A DNA stretch of 64,000 nucleotides from Rathayibacter sp. VKM Ac-2760 (lineage in GTDB: Bacteria > Actinomycetota > Actinomycetes > Actinomycetales > Microbacteriaceae): NCBI RefSeq assembly GCF_009834185.1, contig NZ_CP047173.1, positions 1 through 64,000 of the forward strand. Direction: 5' to 3'. The notes below the pieces were generated by a model that saw only the letters and a program-made list of their open reading frames with translations, made no database searches and was not told where the DNA came from. A program made the translations under genes and the position numbers. Positions within the stretch are counted from its first letter, which is position 1. Every line of letters starts with the position of its first letter. Positions 32,324-41,386 of the stretch are shown piece after piece.

Positions 32324-32778
32324 GACAGCTTCGCCGCGCCGAAGACGGCCTTCGCCTTGTCGCAGTGGACGACGACGTAGCTGTAGCCGGCGGCGTCGTC
32401 GACCGTGAAGGTCTGCTTGGCGGAGTCGTAGGCCACCGCGCCGAGCTCGACGCCGGCGCTCACGGCCTTCTCGTCGGTCCCGTTCGTGAGGTAGAGGTGC
32501 AGATCGGGGCCCTCGTCGGAGGCGAAGCCGCTCAGGTCGAGCGTCGCGCCCTCGAGCGTCGCGGTGCCCGAGACCTTCTTGCCGTTGAGGCCCTCGAAAG
32601 TGCCCGCGAGGCTCGCGCCGGCCGGCGCGAGCGTCGACGGTGCGGCTGCGCCCGCCGGGGTGCTGGAGCTGGTCGAGTCCGAGGACTGCGTGGTGGTGAT
32701 CGACGGCGCGCAGCCGGTCAGCACGCCGGCGATCAGGACGACTCCGGCGACGGCCTTGGGGAGGAGGTAGCGGGACAT
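32320..32778 (-). CDS. DM13-domain lipoprotein
   Basis: 152 aa. The signal peptide ends in VLTGC (Cys23). A Ser/Thr/Ala-rich linker follows, then a DM13 domain (about 60-150) with DLHLYLTNGTDEKAV and the single Cys near the end in VVVHCDKAKAVFG. DM13 is thought to bind an electron-transfer cofactor through its conserved Cys. Pairing with a DoxX-type membrane protein supports a membrane redox role. The ATG at 32778 has AAAGGAA 6 nt upstream; an in-frame ATG five codons earlier is less well placed. Confidence 0.88.
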   Translation of the reverse strand: MSRYLLPKAVAGVVLIAGVLTGCAPSITTTQSSDSTSSSTPAGAAAPSTLAPAGASLAGTFEGLNGKKVSGTATLEGATLDLSGFASDEGPDLHLYLTNGTDEKAVSAGVELGAVAYDSAKQTFTVDDAAGYSYVVVHCDKAKAVFGAAKLS

Positions 32779-32917
32779 GACGGTTCCTTTCATCGGGGAT
32801 TCCCCGGGGACGGTTGTCCGGGGAGGAGTGAGGGCTCGATCCGGGTGGACCTCGTGCGGGCCGCGGGGAGAGGGGGCAGGGGCGACCCGCACGAGGAGTG
32901 CGGAGGGCAGCGAGCGG

Positions 32918-34477
32918 TCAGTTCACCGTCGAGATCGCGCAGGACTTGAATCCCGAGTCGGCGTTGACCTGGACGTTGTAGGCGTGGCCGGCCTCGAAGG
33001 TGAAGCCCGCCCCGGCCGAGCAGACGTACTGCCTGTCCGGTCCGGCGACGTCGCGCTGCGAGGAGTAGCCGTTGATCAGCACCTGCGAGGCGGTGAACGA
33101 CGTCTTCCCGCCGCTGAAGATCGCGTCGAGGTTGCTGCTGTCGACGACGAAGGGCGTGGCCGGGTTCGCGGCGGACGTCGCGGTGCCGAACGACTCGTTC
33201 GCGCCCGGGGCGAGCGCCGACCCCCAGCGGTTGCCGAACAGCCAGTACTGCGAGTCGACCACCAGGGTCGCCGACGCGTAGGCGCCGGAGTCCGGCCGGT
33301 CGGGGCCGGTGTTGCTCACCTGGAGGATGAAGTAGGGGGCCGCCGCCGGAGGGGTCGCGCCGAAGAGCGCGACGCTGAACGCGCCCGGCTTCGCCGAGGT
33401 GTCGCCCCAGGCGCTCGGCGCGTAGTCGTTGTTCAGCGACCACTGCATGATGCCGTCGATGTGGCCGAAGTGCTCGGGGTCGGCCTTCATCGCGGCCCAC
33501 TGCGACGCGAGGCCGGTGAGGACCGCGGCCTGATCGTAGGCGGTGGCACCCGAGCCGCCGAAGACGTTGTTCGCGGTGCCGCTCGCGCCGGCGTTGCTGA
33601 CCTGGCCGATCACGACCTTCGTCCGGGCGGGGATGCACAGGCCGGAGGCCGCGGAGCAGTCCGTGCGGACCGAGCTGTTCAGTGCGTGCGAGATCGCGGT
33701 GAAGAAGGCGGGGTCCTTCTCCTCGACGCCGCCGACGGTCCAGCCGCCGGTGTTGTAGGTCTGGGCGAGCAGGTAGTCGACCGTGCCGCTCTTCAGCAGC
33801 GGGGCGTACTGATCGTTCACGCCGTCGTGGACGCCGGAGGTGAGGGTGAGGGTGGTGGGGGAGGCGGGGTCCACCTCGGTCCCGCTGCTCAGGTAGACCT
33901 GCGGCGCGACGGCCAGGGACAGGCCCGCGCCGTCGACGGCCGCGCCGAGTGCGCTGATCGTCTCGGCATCGATGCCGTTCTCGAGATCGAGATCGACACC
34001 GGTGATCCTGCCGCCGGTGATCTTCGCGTTGCAGTCCGCGATCTGCTGGACCACTCGAGTGCCGACGGCGCTCGCTGTGGCGGCGTTCACCGTGTCGCGC
34101 GTGACGGTCTGCCCGCCGAGGCTGAGGAGGTTGACCGTGCCCTTCGACTCCTGGTCCACGATCTTCTGGATCGCAGCGAGGGTGGCGGGATCGGCGGTGC
34201 TGCTCGTGGCGTCGGCGAACGCGAAGACGATCACGTTCGACGCGGCGACGCCCGCCGGGTCGATCTGCGCCAGCGAGCCCGTCGCGCCGACCTGGAGGTA
34301 GGAGACGCGGAGGTCGGGAGTGCTCGGCGCCGCCTGTGCGCTCGCGGGGAGGGCCGTGCTTCCCGCGATGATCGCGCCGGTGGCAGCGACTGCCGCCGTC
34401 ATCACGGCCGTGGCCGCGAGGAGGCGTCTTCTCCGTGTCGATCTTCTCCGTGTCGTCGAGGTGTGGTGTGTCGTCAT
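32918..34477 (-). CDS. secreted GH18-like (chitinase-type) protein
   Basis: 519 aa. The N-terminal signal has a twin-Arg-rich n-region (RRRSTRRRRLLAATAV) and ends near ALPASAQA, so it is exported. The body resembles a GH18 TIM barrel: strand VSYLQVG, then NLLSLGGQ, and the active-site motif GVDLDLEN near residue 160, with Glu in the catalytic position. Later strands are LAQTYNT and IMQWSLNND. About 150 C-terminal residues form a separate beta-rich domain, perhaps carbohydrate binding. The substrate may be chitin or another GlcNAc polymer. AAGGA precedes the ATG at 34477. Confidence 0.82.
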   Translation of the reverse strand: MTTHHTSTTRRRSTRRRRLLAATAVMTAAVAATGAIIAGSTALPASAQAAPSTPDLRVSYLQVGATGSLAQIDPAGVAASNVIVFAFADATSSTADPATLAAIQKIVDQESKGTVNLLSLGGQTVTRDTVNAATASAVGTRVVQQIADCNAKITGGRITGVDLDLENGIDAETISALGAAVDGAGLSLAVAPQVYLSSGTEVDPASPTTLTLTSGVHDGVNDQYAPLLKSGTVDYLLAQTYNTGGWTVGGVEEKDPAFFTAISHALNSSVRTDCSAASGLCIPARTKVVIGQVSNAGASGTANNVFGGSGATAYDQAAVLTGLASQWAAMKADPEHFGHIDGIMQWSLNNDYAPSAWGDTSAKPGAFSVALFGATPPAAAPYFILQVSNTGPDRPDSGAYASATLVVDSQYWLFGNRWGSALAPGANESFGTATSAANPATPFVVDSSNLDAIFSGGKTSFTASQVLINGYSSQRDVAGPDRQYVCSAGAGFTFEAGHAYNVQVNADSGFKSCAISTVN

Positions 34478-35352
34478 GATGTGGTCCTTGTTCCTTGCTC
34501 GAGGGTCTCGATGAAGAGTGAGGAAAGAAACGTCTCTCACCCTCGTCGCGTCATCCGATGTCGCGCGATGGAAAAGGCGCCGCGGGAGTCCGTGGACTCG
34601 TGCCGCAGGACGGAAGCTCGAAACGGGATCGGGGTGGCAGGACCTCGCCGAGTGAGGTGAGGAGACCCTTGTCACACTTCAGCGCTGTAACTCTTCAGCG
34701 CTGTCGCTTTTCAGCGCTGACACTCTCAGGCGCTTCTGTCGCGGTCGGAAAGAAGGGGGGTCGGACGGTGATCTCGCGGGTCGTCGATACCGGGTCGGCA
34801 GTCACCGTCGCGGGGACGGCGCTCAGCTGGAGGATCCGGGGGAGGTCCCGTCTCGCGTTCTGCTCGATCTACGTCATCGGTCCGCTGCTCCTCGGTGTCG
34901 TTGCGCGGGAAGGCCGGGGGGCGACCCGGTACTGAAGATCGAGTGTTCCCGCGGACGAGGTGGTCCGAGGAATCGCTGGCAGGAATCATTGCGAGTGGCA
35001 GAGAGCGCTATTGGAACCTGAAGGAGGGTGACCGGTTTCTGAAAGCCTTCGATATACATGAAGACGCATAGAGTGCTCGCTCATTCGGTAGCGCGGAGCT
35101 CCTGAGAGCAGGAAGAAGCCCGATGGAGAGGCCCTTATCAGGCGGCCGGTGGAAAGAATGGCGGAAATGCTGGCATTGGCGGAGTTCATCCTGTTACACT
35201 CACCGCTCGGTCATCGAGAAGATGCCTTCGATCCAGCGGTGGACGGGGCGTCGATGGCTTTGAGAATTCACATGTTCTGACGATGCGAGCAAGTGGAGAG
35301 CGGCCCTATGGGGGGGGTGTGCTGAGACGATCCTCGAGATAGATGAGTACGA
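34478..35352. other. 875-bp regulatory gap with palindrome array
   Basis: No credible gene: the open frame 34558-34935 lacks a ribosome site and family resemblance. The region is less GC-rich than its surroundings, particularly 34930-35350. It carries the 16-bp-period palindrome array (34678-34735) and presumably the promoter of the GH18-like gene (leftward) and of the AraC-type gene (rightward). Confidence 0.6.
34678..34735. repeat. array of CAGCGCTG palindromes at exact 16-bp spacing
   Basis: TTCAGCGCTG occurs at 34678-34687, 34694-34703 and 34710-34719, each 16 bp apart. A degenerate fourth copy (ctcaggcgctt) lies at about 34725-34735. The 8-bp core CAGCGCTG is a perfect palindrome. It starts about 200 bp upstream of the GH18-like start codon. 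Such regular spacing suggests several dimers of one regulator on DNA. Confidence 0.75.
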
Positions 35353-36357
35353 ATGAAAGACACAGTGCAGACCAAAGACGCAGTGCTGACGATGGATGCT
35401 TCTCCCGAGACGGGTTCGCGATGCCGCATCGATCGGCAGCGGTTCAGCGGCCCCGGTGCCGAGAAGGCGATGAGCGAGTGGCTGGGCATCGGCGAGGTCC
35501 ATCCGCGCAGTCGCGAGCCGTTCGAGGCGGAGGTCGAGCGCCTCATCCTGGACGAGGTGGGAGTGCAGCGCCTCCGGGCTCGGGCCAACTACTTCACGTC
35601 GCCCGACTCGACGTCCACCGGATTCCCGAGAAGCGACCGAGTGGAGATCGCGGCGCTCATCGAGGGCGAGTGCTTCGTCTCCGTCGGCACTCAGCGCTAT
35701 CGACTCACCCGCGGATCCATCGCGATCGCCGGCCGCGGCGAGGCCCTGTCGTCGGAGACCTACGACAGGACGGAGTGCGTCTTCGTCAGCATCCCGATCG
35801 ACCAGCTGAGCGAGCGGTTCAAGGCCTCGATCCCGCTCTCCGGGGTCGAGGTGATCTCTCCGCCCCGACTCATGCGGCACTTCCAGAGCCTCGCGCACGA
35901 GCTCGCGTCCCGGGACTCGATGCCGGTCGATGCCGTGCGCTCCCTCCTCGCGCAGATGACCGGTCTGATCGAGGCGTCGCTGGCGAACCGGTCGCACCTC
36001 GCCGTCGGCGATCTCGAGCGGATCAAGCTCTCCCGCGAGCACGTCGAGGGCTACGTGCGCGACCACCTCACCCAGCGGGAGCTGAGCGCGGCCACGCTCG
36101 CCGAGGTCTTCCACACCAGCCCGCGGACGATCCACCGGCTGTTCGCCAGCAACGGGCCGACCCTCTCCGAGTACATCCGGGTCTGCCGGCTGATGGCGCT
36201 CGCTGCGGAGATCAGCGCGGCGGACAGCCCCGACGGCTTCGAGGCGCTGGCCGCGCGATGCGGACTCTGCGAGTACGTCACCGCCGCCCGGCTGTTCCGC
36301 AAGGAGTACGGACTGACGATGCGCCAGTTCTGGAAGGCGTACCGCCTGGAGAGGTGA
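35353..36357 (+). CDS. AraC-family transcriptional regulator
   Basis: 334 aa. The N-terminal 200 residues contain a cupin-like segment (ALIEGECFVSVGTQRYRLTRGSIAIAGRGEA), as in AraC-binding-like domains. The C-terminal AraC helix-turn-helix pair (about 225-330) has LSAATLAEVFHTSPRTIHRLF and AARCGLCEYVTAARLFRKEYG. It is divergent from the secreted GH18-like gene across an 875-bp gap with operator-like repeats, which makes it a candidate regulator of that gene. The ribosome site is weak and the start is uncertain. Confidence 0.85.
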   Translation: MKDTVQTKDAVLTMDASPETGSRCRIDRQRFSGPGAEKAMSEWLGIGEVHPRSREPFEAEVERLILDEVGVQRLRARANYFTSPDSTSTGFPRSDRVEIAALIEGECFVSVGTQRYRLTRGSIAIAGRGEALSSETYDRTECVFVSIPIDQLSERFKASIPLSGVEVISPPRLMRHFQSLAHELASRDSMPVDAVRSLLAQMTGLIEASLANRSHLAVGDLERIKLSREHVEGYVRDHLTQRELSAATLAEVFHTSPRTIHRLFASNGPTLSEYIRVCRLMALAAEISAADSPDGFEALAARCGLCEYVTAARLFRKEYGLTMRQFWKAYRLER

Positions 36358-36551
36358 GCGTGGCTGCTCACGGCACCGCCGCCGTGAGGAGAGCGTGAGG
36401 GTCGACCGCGCAGGCGTAGGGAAGTCGTGAGGAGCGCCGATCGGGCGCCTCGCCGGGTGTTGCATCGGGATCCGTGCCGGTTCCGCGCTCTCTGCGGTGC
36501 CGGCCGGGCAGCTCCGCACTCGGGGCGCCTCGGCCCCCGAATGGAGTTCCC

Positions 36552-36719
36552 GTGCTCGACCTTCTCTTCGTGATCGGCGTCCTCGCCGTCTTCGCGCTCC
36601 TCGGCCTCGTCGCGAGGGGGGTCGAGTCGCTCGCGCCCCGCCCCGCCGGCTCCGGCCCCCGCGCGGCGGAGGACGAGGCCGGCCCGCGTGCCGCCGGCAG
36701 CGGGGCGGCCGGACGATGA
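36552..36719 (+). CDS. small membrane protein preceding kdpF
   Basis: 55 aa with one membrane helix (about residues 3-22, LLFVIGVLAVFALLGLVARG) and a Gly/Ala/Pro-rich tail. GTG start. It overlaps kdpF by 4 nt (ATGA). A small extra membrane protein at the head of kdp operons is common in Actinobacteria. Its role in the Kdp complex is not known. Confidence 0.65.
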   Translation: MLDLLFVIGVLAVFALLGLVARGVESLAPRPAGSGPRAAEDEAGPRAAGSGAAGR

Positions 36720-36805
36720 TCGTGTTCGACGTCGTCGCCGCGGTCCTCGCGATCGCCGCGATCGGCTACCTGGTCGTCGCGCTCGTGAAGCCGGAGCGGT
36801 TCTGA
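36716..36805 (+). CDS. kdpF: KdpF, small subunit of the K+-transporting ATPase
   Basis: 29 aa single-helix peptide: MIVFDVVAAVLAIAAIGYL followed by a short tail with PERF, the typical KdpF ending. It stabilises the KdpABC complex. It overlaps the previous gene and touches kdpA (stop and start share one base), giving tight translational coupling. Confidence 0.92.
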   Translation: MIVFDVVAAVLAIAAIGYLVVALVKPERF

Positions 36806-38478
36806 TGAGCGCGCTGCCCGCGATCCTCCAGGTCGCCGCGGTCGCCCTCGTCCTGGTGCTGCTGTACCGCCCGCTGGGCGACTACACGGCGCACGTCTAC
36901 TCCTCGCCGAAGGACCTCGCCGTCGAGCGCGGCTTCTACCGCCTGATCGGCGTGGATCCGCGCGGCGAGCAGAGCTGGCGGGCGTACCTCCGCGGCGTCC
37001 TCGCGTTCTCGGTGGTCGGGATCCTGCTGGTCTACGCGCTGCAGCGGGCGCAGGCCCTGCTGCCCTACTCGCTCGGCTTCCCGGCGATCCCGGAGGGGCT
37101 GTCGTTCAACACGGCCGTCTCGTTCGTCACCAACACGAACTGGCAGTCGTACTCGCCGGACGTGACCATGGGGTATTCCGTGCAGCTGCTCGGCCTCGCC
37201 GTGCAGAACTTCGTCTCGGCCGGGGTCGGCATCGCGGTGGCGATCGCCCTGGTCCGCGGCTTCGCGCGCCGCGGCAGCGACTCGATCGGCAACTTCTGGG
37301 TCGACCTCACTCGCGGCGTGCTCCGCCTGCTGCTGCCGCTCTCGGTGGTCGCGGCGGTGCTGCTGCTGGCGGGCGGGGTCATCCAGAACCTCACCGGCTT
37401 CACGGACGTCACGACCGTCACGGGCGGGACGCAGAGCATCCCCGGCGGGCCGGTCGCGTCGCAGGAGGCGATCAAGCTGCTCGGCACGAACGGTGGCGGC
37501 TTCTTCAACGCGAACTCGGCGCACCCGTTCGAGAACCCGTCGGCGGCGATCAGCGCGCTGCAGATCGTGCTCATGCTCGCGCTCCCGTTCTCGCTCCCGC
37601 GCACGTTCGGCCGGATGGTCGGCAGCCCGAGGCAGGGGCTCGCGATCGTCGGGGCGATGGCGGCGATCTTCGTCGTGTCACTGACGGCGCTGACCCTGCT
37701 CGAGCTCGCGGGTGGCGGTGCGGCCCCGCAGGCCGCGGGCGGCGCGATGGAGGGCAAGGAGGTGCGCTTCGGCATCGCCGGCTCGACGCTGTTCGGGGCG
37801 ACGAGCACCCTGACCTCGACCGGCGCGGTGAACTCGATGCACGACTCCTACACCGCGCTCGGCGGGATGCTGCCGATGCTCAATATGATGCTCGGCGAGG
37901 TCGCGCCCGGCGGCGTCGGCTCCGGGCTCTACGGGATGCTCGTGCTCGCGATCCTCGCCGTGTTCATCGGCGGGCTGCTCGTCGGGCGGACACCGGAGTA
38001 CCTGGGCAAGAAGCTCGGACCGTACGAGATCACGCTGGCGAGCCTGTTCATCCTGATCACGCCGACGCTCGTGCTCGCCGGGACGGCGCTGAGCTTCGCG
38101 ATCCCCGCGGTGCGGGCGGACGTGGAGAGCACGTCGATCTGGAATCCCGGGCTGCACGGACTCTCGGAGGTGCTCTACGCCTTCACCTCGGCGGCGAACA
38201 ACAACGGCTCGGCCTTCGCCGGCCTCACCGCGAACACGCCCTGGTTCAACACGGCTCTCGGCGTCGCGATGCTGCTCGGCCGGTTCCTGCCGATCGTGAT
38301 GGTGCTGGCGCTGGCCGGCTCGCTCGCGAGGCAGGGCAGCACCCCGTCGACGGCGGGGACGCTGCCGACCCACCGGCCGCAGTTCGTCGGCCTGCTCGTG
38401 GGCGTCACCGTCATCGTGACCGCCCTCACCTACTTCCCGGTGCTCGCACTGGGACCCCTCGCAGAAGGACTGCAGTAA
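36805..38478 (+). CDS. kdpA: K+-transporting ATPase subunit A (channel-like)
   Basis: 557 aa with ten predicted membrane helices. It is the potassium-binding subunit related to K+ channels, with four pseudo-repeats carrying filter-like Gly segments. Visible family segments are SFVTNTNWQSY, GTNGGGFFNANSAHPFENP and TSAANNNGSAFAGL. It moves K+ together with the KdpB pump. The ATG overlaps the kdpF stop (TGATG). Confidence 0.97.
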   Translation: MSALPAILQVAAVALVLVLLYRPLGDYTAHVYSSPKDLAVERGFYRLIGVDPRGEQSWRAYLRGVLAFSVVGILLVYALQRAQALLPYSLGFPAIPEGLSFNTAVSFVTNTNWQSYSPDVTMGYSVQLLGLAVQNFVSAGVGIAVAIALVRGFARRGSDSIGNFWVDLTRGVLRLLLPLSVVAAVLLLAGGVIQNLTGFTDVTTVTGGTQSIPGGPVASQEAIKLLGTNGGGFFNANSAHPFENPSAAISALQIVLMLALPFSLPRTFGRMVGSPRQGLAIVGAMAAIFVVSLTALTLLELAGGGAAPQAAGGAMEGKEVRFGIAGSTLFGATSTLTSTGAVNSMHDSYTALGGMLPMLNMMLGEVAPGGVGSGLYGMLVLAILAVFIGGLLVGRTPEYLGKKLGPYEITLASLFILITPTLVLAGTALSFAIPAVRADVESTSIWNPGLHGLSEVLYAFTSAANNNGSAFAGLTANTPWFNTALGVAMLLGRFLPIVMVLALAGSLARQGSTPSTAGTLPTHRPQFVGLLVGVTVIVTALTYFPVLALGPLAEGLQ

Positions 38479-38482
38479 CGCC

Positions 38483-40642
38483 ATGACCAGCACACTCGAC
38501 ACCCCGGCACCCTCGACCGCCGAGGAGCGGCCGACGCGCGGCGGCTCGGCCTTCAGCCTCGAGCAGATCGGCGCGGCCGTGCCCGGCGCGCTGCGCAAGC
38601 TCGACCCGCGCCTGATGGTGCGGAACCCCGTGATGTTCCTCGTCGAGGTCGGCGCCGCGCTGACCACGGTGCTCGCCGTCGCCGAGCCGTTCCTCGGCGG
38701 GGCGCAGGAGTCGGGAGGCACGCCCGTTCCCGCATCCTTCACCGGCGGCATCGCGATCTGGCTCTGGCTGACCGTGCTCTTCGCGAATCTGGCCGAGTCG
38801 GTCGCGGAGGGGCGGGGCAAGGCGCAGGCGGACAGCCTGCGGAGGACCCGCACCAGCACCAGCGCCCGGCGGCTCACCGAGTACCGCGAGGGCGACGGAT
38901 CGGCCGCGCACGCGCGGATCGAGGAGGTCTCCTCCGCGGATCTGCGGCTCGGCGACCACGTCGTCGTCGAGGCGGGCGAGCTGGTGCCGGGTGACGGCGA
39001 CATCGTCTGGGGCATCGCCTCCGTCGACGAGTCGGCGATCACCGGGGAGTCCGCGCCCGTCGTCCGCGAGTCCGGCGGCGACCGCAGCGCCGTCACCGGC
39101 GGCACCCGCGTGCTCTCGGACCGCATCGTCGTGCGGATCACCTCGAAGCCCGGCGAGACCTTCGTCGACCGGATGATCGGCCTGGTCGAGGGGGCGTCGC
39201 GGCAGAAGACGCCGAACGAGATCGCGCTGAACATCCTGCTCGCGAGCCTCTCGATCGTGTTCGTCGTCGTCACGCTGACGCTCAGCCCGATCGCCTCCGC
39301 GGTGTCGGCTCCCGTCAGCGTGCCCGTGCTGGTCGCGCTGCTGGTGTGCCTGATCCCGACCACGATCGGCGCCCTGCTCTCGGCGATCGGCATCGCGGGG
39401 ATGGACCGGCTCGTGCAGCGCAACGTGCTCGCGATGTCCGGCCGCGCGGTCGAGGCCGCGGGCGACGTGACCACGCTGCTGCTCGACAAGACGGGCACCA
39501 TCACCTACGGCAACCGGCGCGCGACCGAGTTCGTGGCCGTCGGGGGAGCCGGTGGCGACGAGCTGCTGCGAGCCGCGGCGTCGTCCTCGCTCAGCGATCC
39601 GACCCCGGAGGGGAAGTCGATCGTGGACCTCGCCGCCGCCAGGGGAGTCGACCGGGAGGACCTCGCCGGACCGGTGTCCTCGGCCGGGATCGTGCCGTTC
39701 ACCGCCCAGACGCGGATGAGCGGGCTCGACCTCGCCGACGGCTCGATGATCCGCAAGGGCGCCGGCTCGGCCGTGACCGCGTGGCTGGCGGACGGCCGCC
39801 TCGACGGCGCCGTCGTCGCCGAGCTGGACCAGCAGGTCGAGCGCATCTCGGCGAGCGGAGGGACTCCGCTGGTCGTCGCCGTGAAGGACGCCGGCGGGAC
39901 CGGGCGGATCCTCGGCGTCGTGCACCTGAAGGACGTGGTGAAGGAGGGGCTCAAGGAGCGCTTCGCGGACCTGCGCGCGATGGGCATCCGCACGGTGATG
40001 ATCACCGGCGACAACCCGCTGACCGCGCGAGCGATCGCGGCGGAGGCCGGCGTCGACGACTACCTCGCCGAGGCGACACCCGAGCAGAAGCTCGCCTACA
40101 TCCGCCGTGAGCAGGAGGGCGGGAACCTCGTCGCGATGACCGGGGACGGCACCAACGACGCTCCGGCGCTCGCGCAGGCGGACGTGGGCGTGGCGATGAA
40201 CACGGGCACGTCGGCCGCGAAGGAGGCCGGCAACATGGTCGACCTCGACTCGGACCCGACCAAGCTCATCGACATCGTGCGGATCGGCAAGCAGCTGCTG
40301 ATCACCCGGGGGGCGCTCACGACGTTCTCGATCGCGAACGACCTGGCGAAGTACTTCGCGATCATCCCGGCGATGTTCGCCGGCGCCTTCCCCGGGCTCG
40401 CGGTGCTGAACGTGATGCAGCTGCACTCGCCGGCCTCGGCGATCCTCTCGGCCGTGGTCTTCAACGCGCTGGTGATCGTGGTGCTGATCCCGCTCGCACT
40501 GCGCGGGGTCGCCTACCGGGCGCTCAGCGCCTCGCGGATCCTCAGCCGCAACCTCCTCGTCTACGGGCTCGGCGGCGTGATCGCGCCGTTCCTCGGCATC
40601 AAGCTCGTCGACCTCCTCGTCTCCCTCCTCCCCGGCTTCTAG
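38483..40642 (+). CDS. kdpB: K+-transporting P-type ATPase subunit B
   Basis: 719 aa P-type ATPase that powers K+ import. The phosphorylated Asp is D335 in DKTGTIT. The actuator motif is TGES, and the nucleotide and hinge region includes MTGDGTNDAPALAQADVGVAMN. Seven membrane helices. It begins 4 nt after kdpA and is separated from kdpC by 14 nt. Confidence 0.98.
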   Translation: MTSTLDTPAPSTAEERPTRGGSAFSLEQIGAAVPGALRKLDPRLMVRNPVMFLVEVGAALTTVLAVAEPFLGGAQESGGTPVPASFTGGIAIWLWLTVLFANLAESVAEGRGKAQADSLRRTRTSTSARRLTEYREGDGSAAHARIEEVSSADLRLGDHVVVEAGELVPGDGDIVWGIASVDESAITGESAPVVRESGGDRSAVTGGTRVLSDRIVVRITSKPGETFVDRMIGLVEGASRQKTPNEIALNILLASLSIVFVVVTLTLSPIASAVSAPVSVPVLVALLVCLIPTTIGALLSAIGIAGMDRLVQRNVLAMSGRAVEAAGDVTTLLLDKTGTITYGNRRATEFVAVGGAGGDELLRAAASSSLSDPTPEGKSIVDLAAARGVDREDLAGPVSSAGIVPFTAQTRMSGLDLADGSMIRKGAGSAVTAWLADGRLDGAVVAELDQQVERISASGGTPLVVAVKDAGGTGRILGVVHLKDVVKEGLKERFADLRAMGIRTVMITGDNPLTARAIAAEAGVDDYLAEATPEQKLAYIRREQEGGNLVAMTGDGTNDAPALAQADVGVAMNTGTSAAKEAGNMVDLDSDPTKLIDIVRIGKQLLITRGALTTFSIANDLAKYFAIIPAMFAGAFPGLAVLNVMQLHSPASAILSAVVFNALVIVVLIPLALRGVAYRALSASRILSRNLLVYGLGGVIAPFLGIKLVDLLVSLLPGF

Positions 40643-40656
40643 AAAGCAGACCTCGC

Positions 40657-41277
40657 ATGAACTCCACCCGCACCGGACTCCGGCAGTACGGCGTCGCGCT
40701 CCGCGCGCTGCTCGTGCTCACGATCGCCCTCGGCGTCGTCTATCCGCTCGTCATCACCGGGATCGGCCAGGTCGCCTTCGCGCGGCAGGCGAACGGGTCG
40801 CTGATCGGGGCCGACGGGCAGCCCTCCTCCGGCGGCGCGGTCGTCGGCTCGAGCCTGATCGGCCAGTCGTTCACGGACGCCGACGGGAATCCGCTCCCGG
40901 AGTGGTTCCAGTCGCGGCCGTCGGCCGCCGGCGACGGCTACGACGCGAGCGCCTCCAGCGGCTCGAACCTCGGGCCGACCAATGCGGACCTCGTCGCCTC
41001 GATCGAGGAGCGACGCGCCGCGATCGCCGCGTTCGACGGGGTCGACCCGAGCGAGGTGCCGGCCGACGCGCTCACCGCCTCCGCCTCGGGGCTCGATCCG
41101 CAGATCAGCCCGGCCTTCGCCGAGCTGCAGGTCGCGAGGGTCGCCGCGGCGCGCGGGCTGCCCGAGGAGAGCGTGCGCGGGCTCGTCGACTCCGCGGTGC
41201 AGGAGCGCGATCTCGGCTTCCTCGGCGAGGAGACGGTGAACGTGCTCGAGCTCAATCTCGCGCTCGCGCGCCTGTGA
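40657..41277 (+). CDS. kdpC: K+-transporting ATPase subunit C
   Basis: 206 aa. One N-terminal membrane helix (about residues 11-33) precedes an extracellular domain. Family motifs are GSLIGQSFTDADG and YFQSRPSA-like (WFQSRPSAAGDGYD), SGSNLGPTNADL and a C-terminal NVLELNLAL. It assists K+ transfer within the Kdp complex. Confidence 0.97.
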   Translation: MNSTRTGLRQYGVALRALLVLTIALGVVYPLVITGIGQVAFARQANGSLIGADGQPSSGGAVVGSSLIGQSFTDADGNPLPEWFQSRPSAAGDGYDASASSGSNLGPTNADLVASIEERRAAIAAFDGVDPSEVPADALTASASGLDPQISPAFAELQVARVAAARGLPEESVRGLVDSAVQERDLGFLGEETVNVLELNLALARL

Positions 41278-41386
41278 CCGCGGCCGTGGGCGCACCTCCG
41301 GCTCGTAGAATCACCCTCGGCTCGGCGGAACGCCGCGATCGCGCGAGCCGGAGCCGATCTCGCGAGCCGAGGGTGGGGGCCGGAGC

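Noticed and set aside
34558..34935. 125-codon frame between the GH18-like and AraC genes
   Set aside because: It crosses the 16-bp operator-like array, lacks a ribosome site and has no recognisable domain.
34930..36357. Genomic island or prophage around the less GC-rich 34.9-35.35 kb stretch
   Set aside because: No integrase, attachment-site repeats or phage genes; flanking genes have normal composition.
36358..36551. Possible c-di-AMP or K+-type riboswitch ahead of kdp
   Set aside because: Short hairpins such as GTGAGC/GCTCAC (36354-36371) exist, but I could not recognise a conserved riboswitch core. KdpDE control is the simpler explanation.
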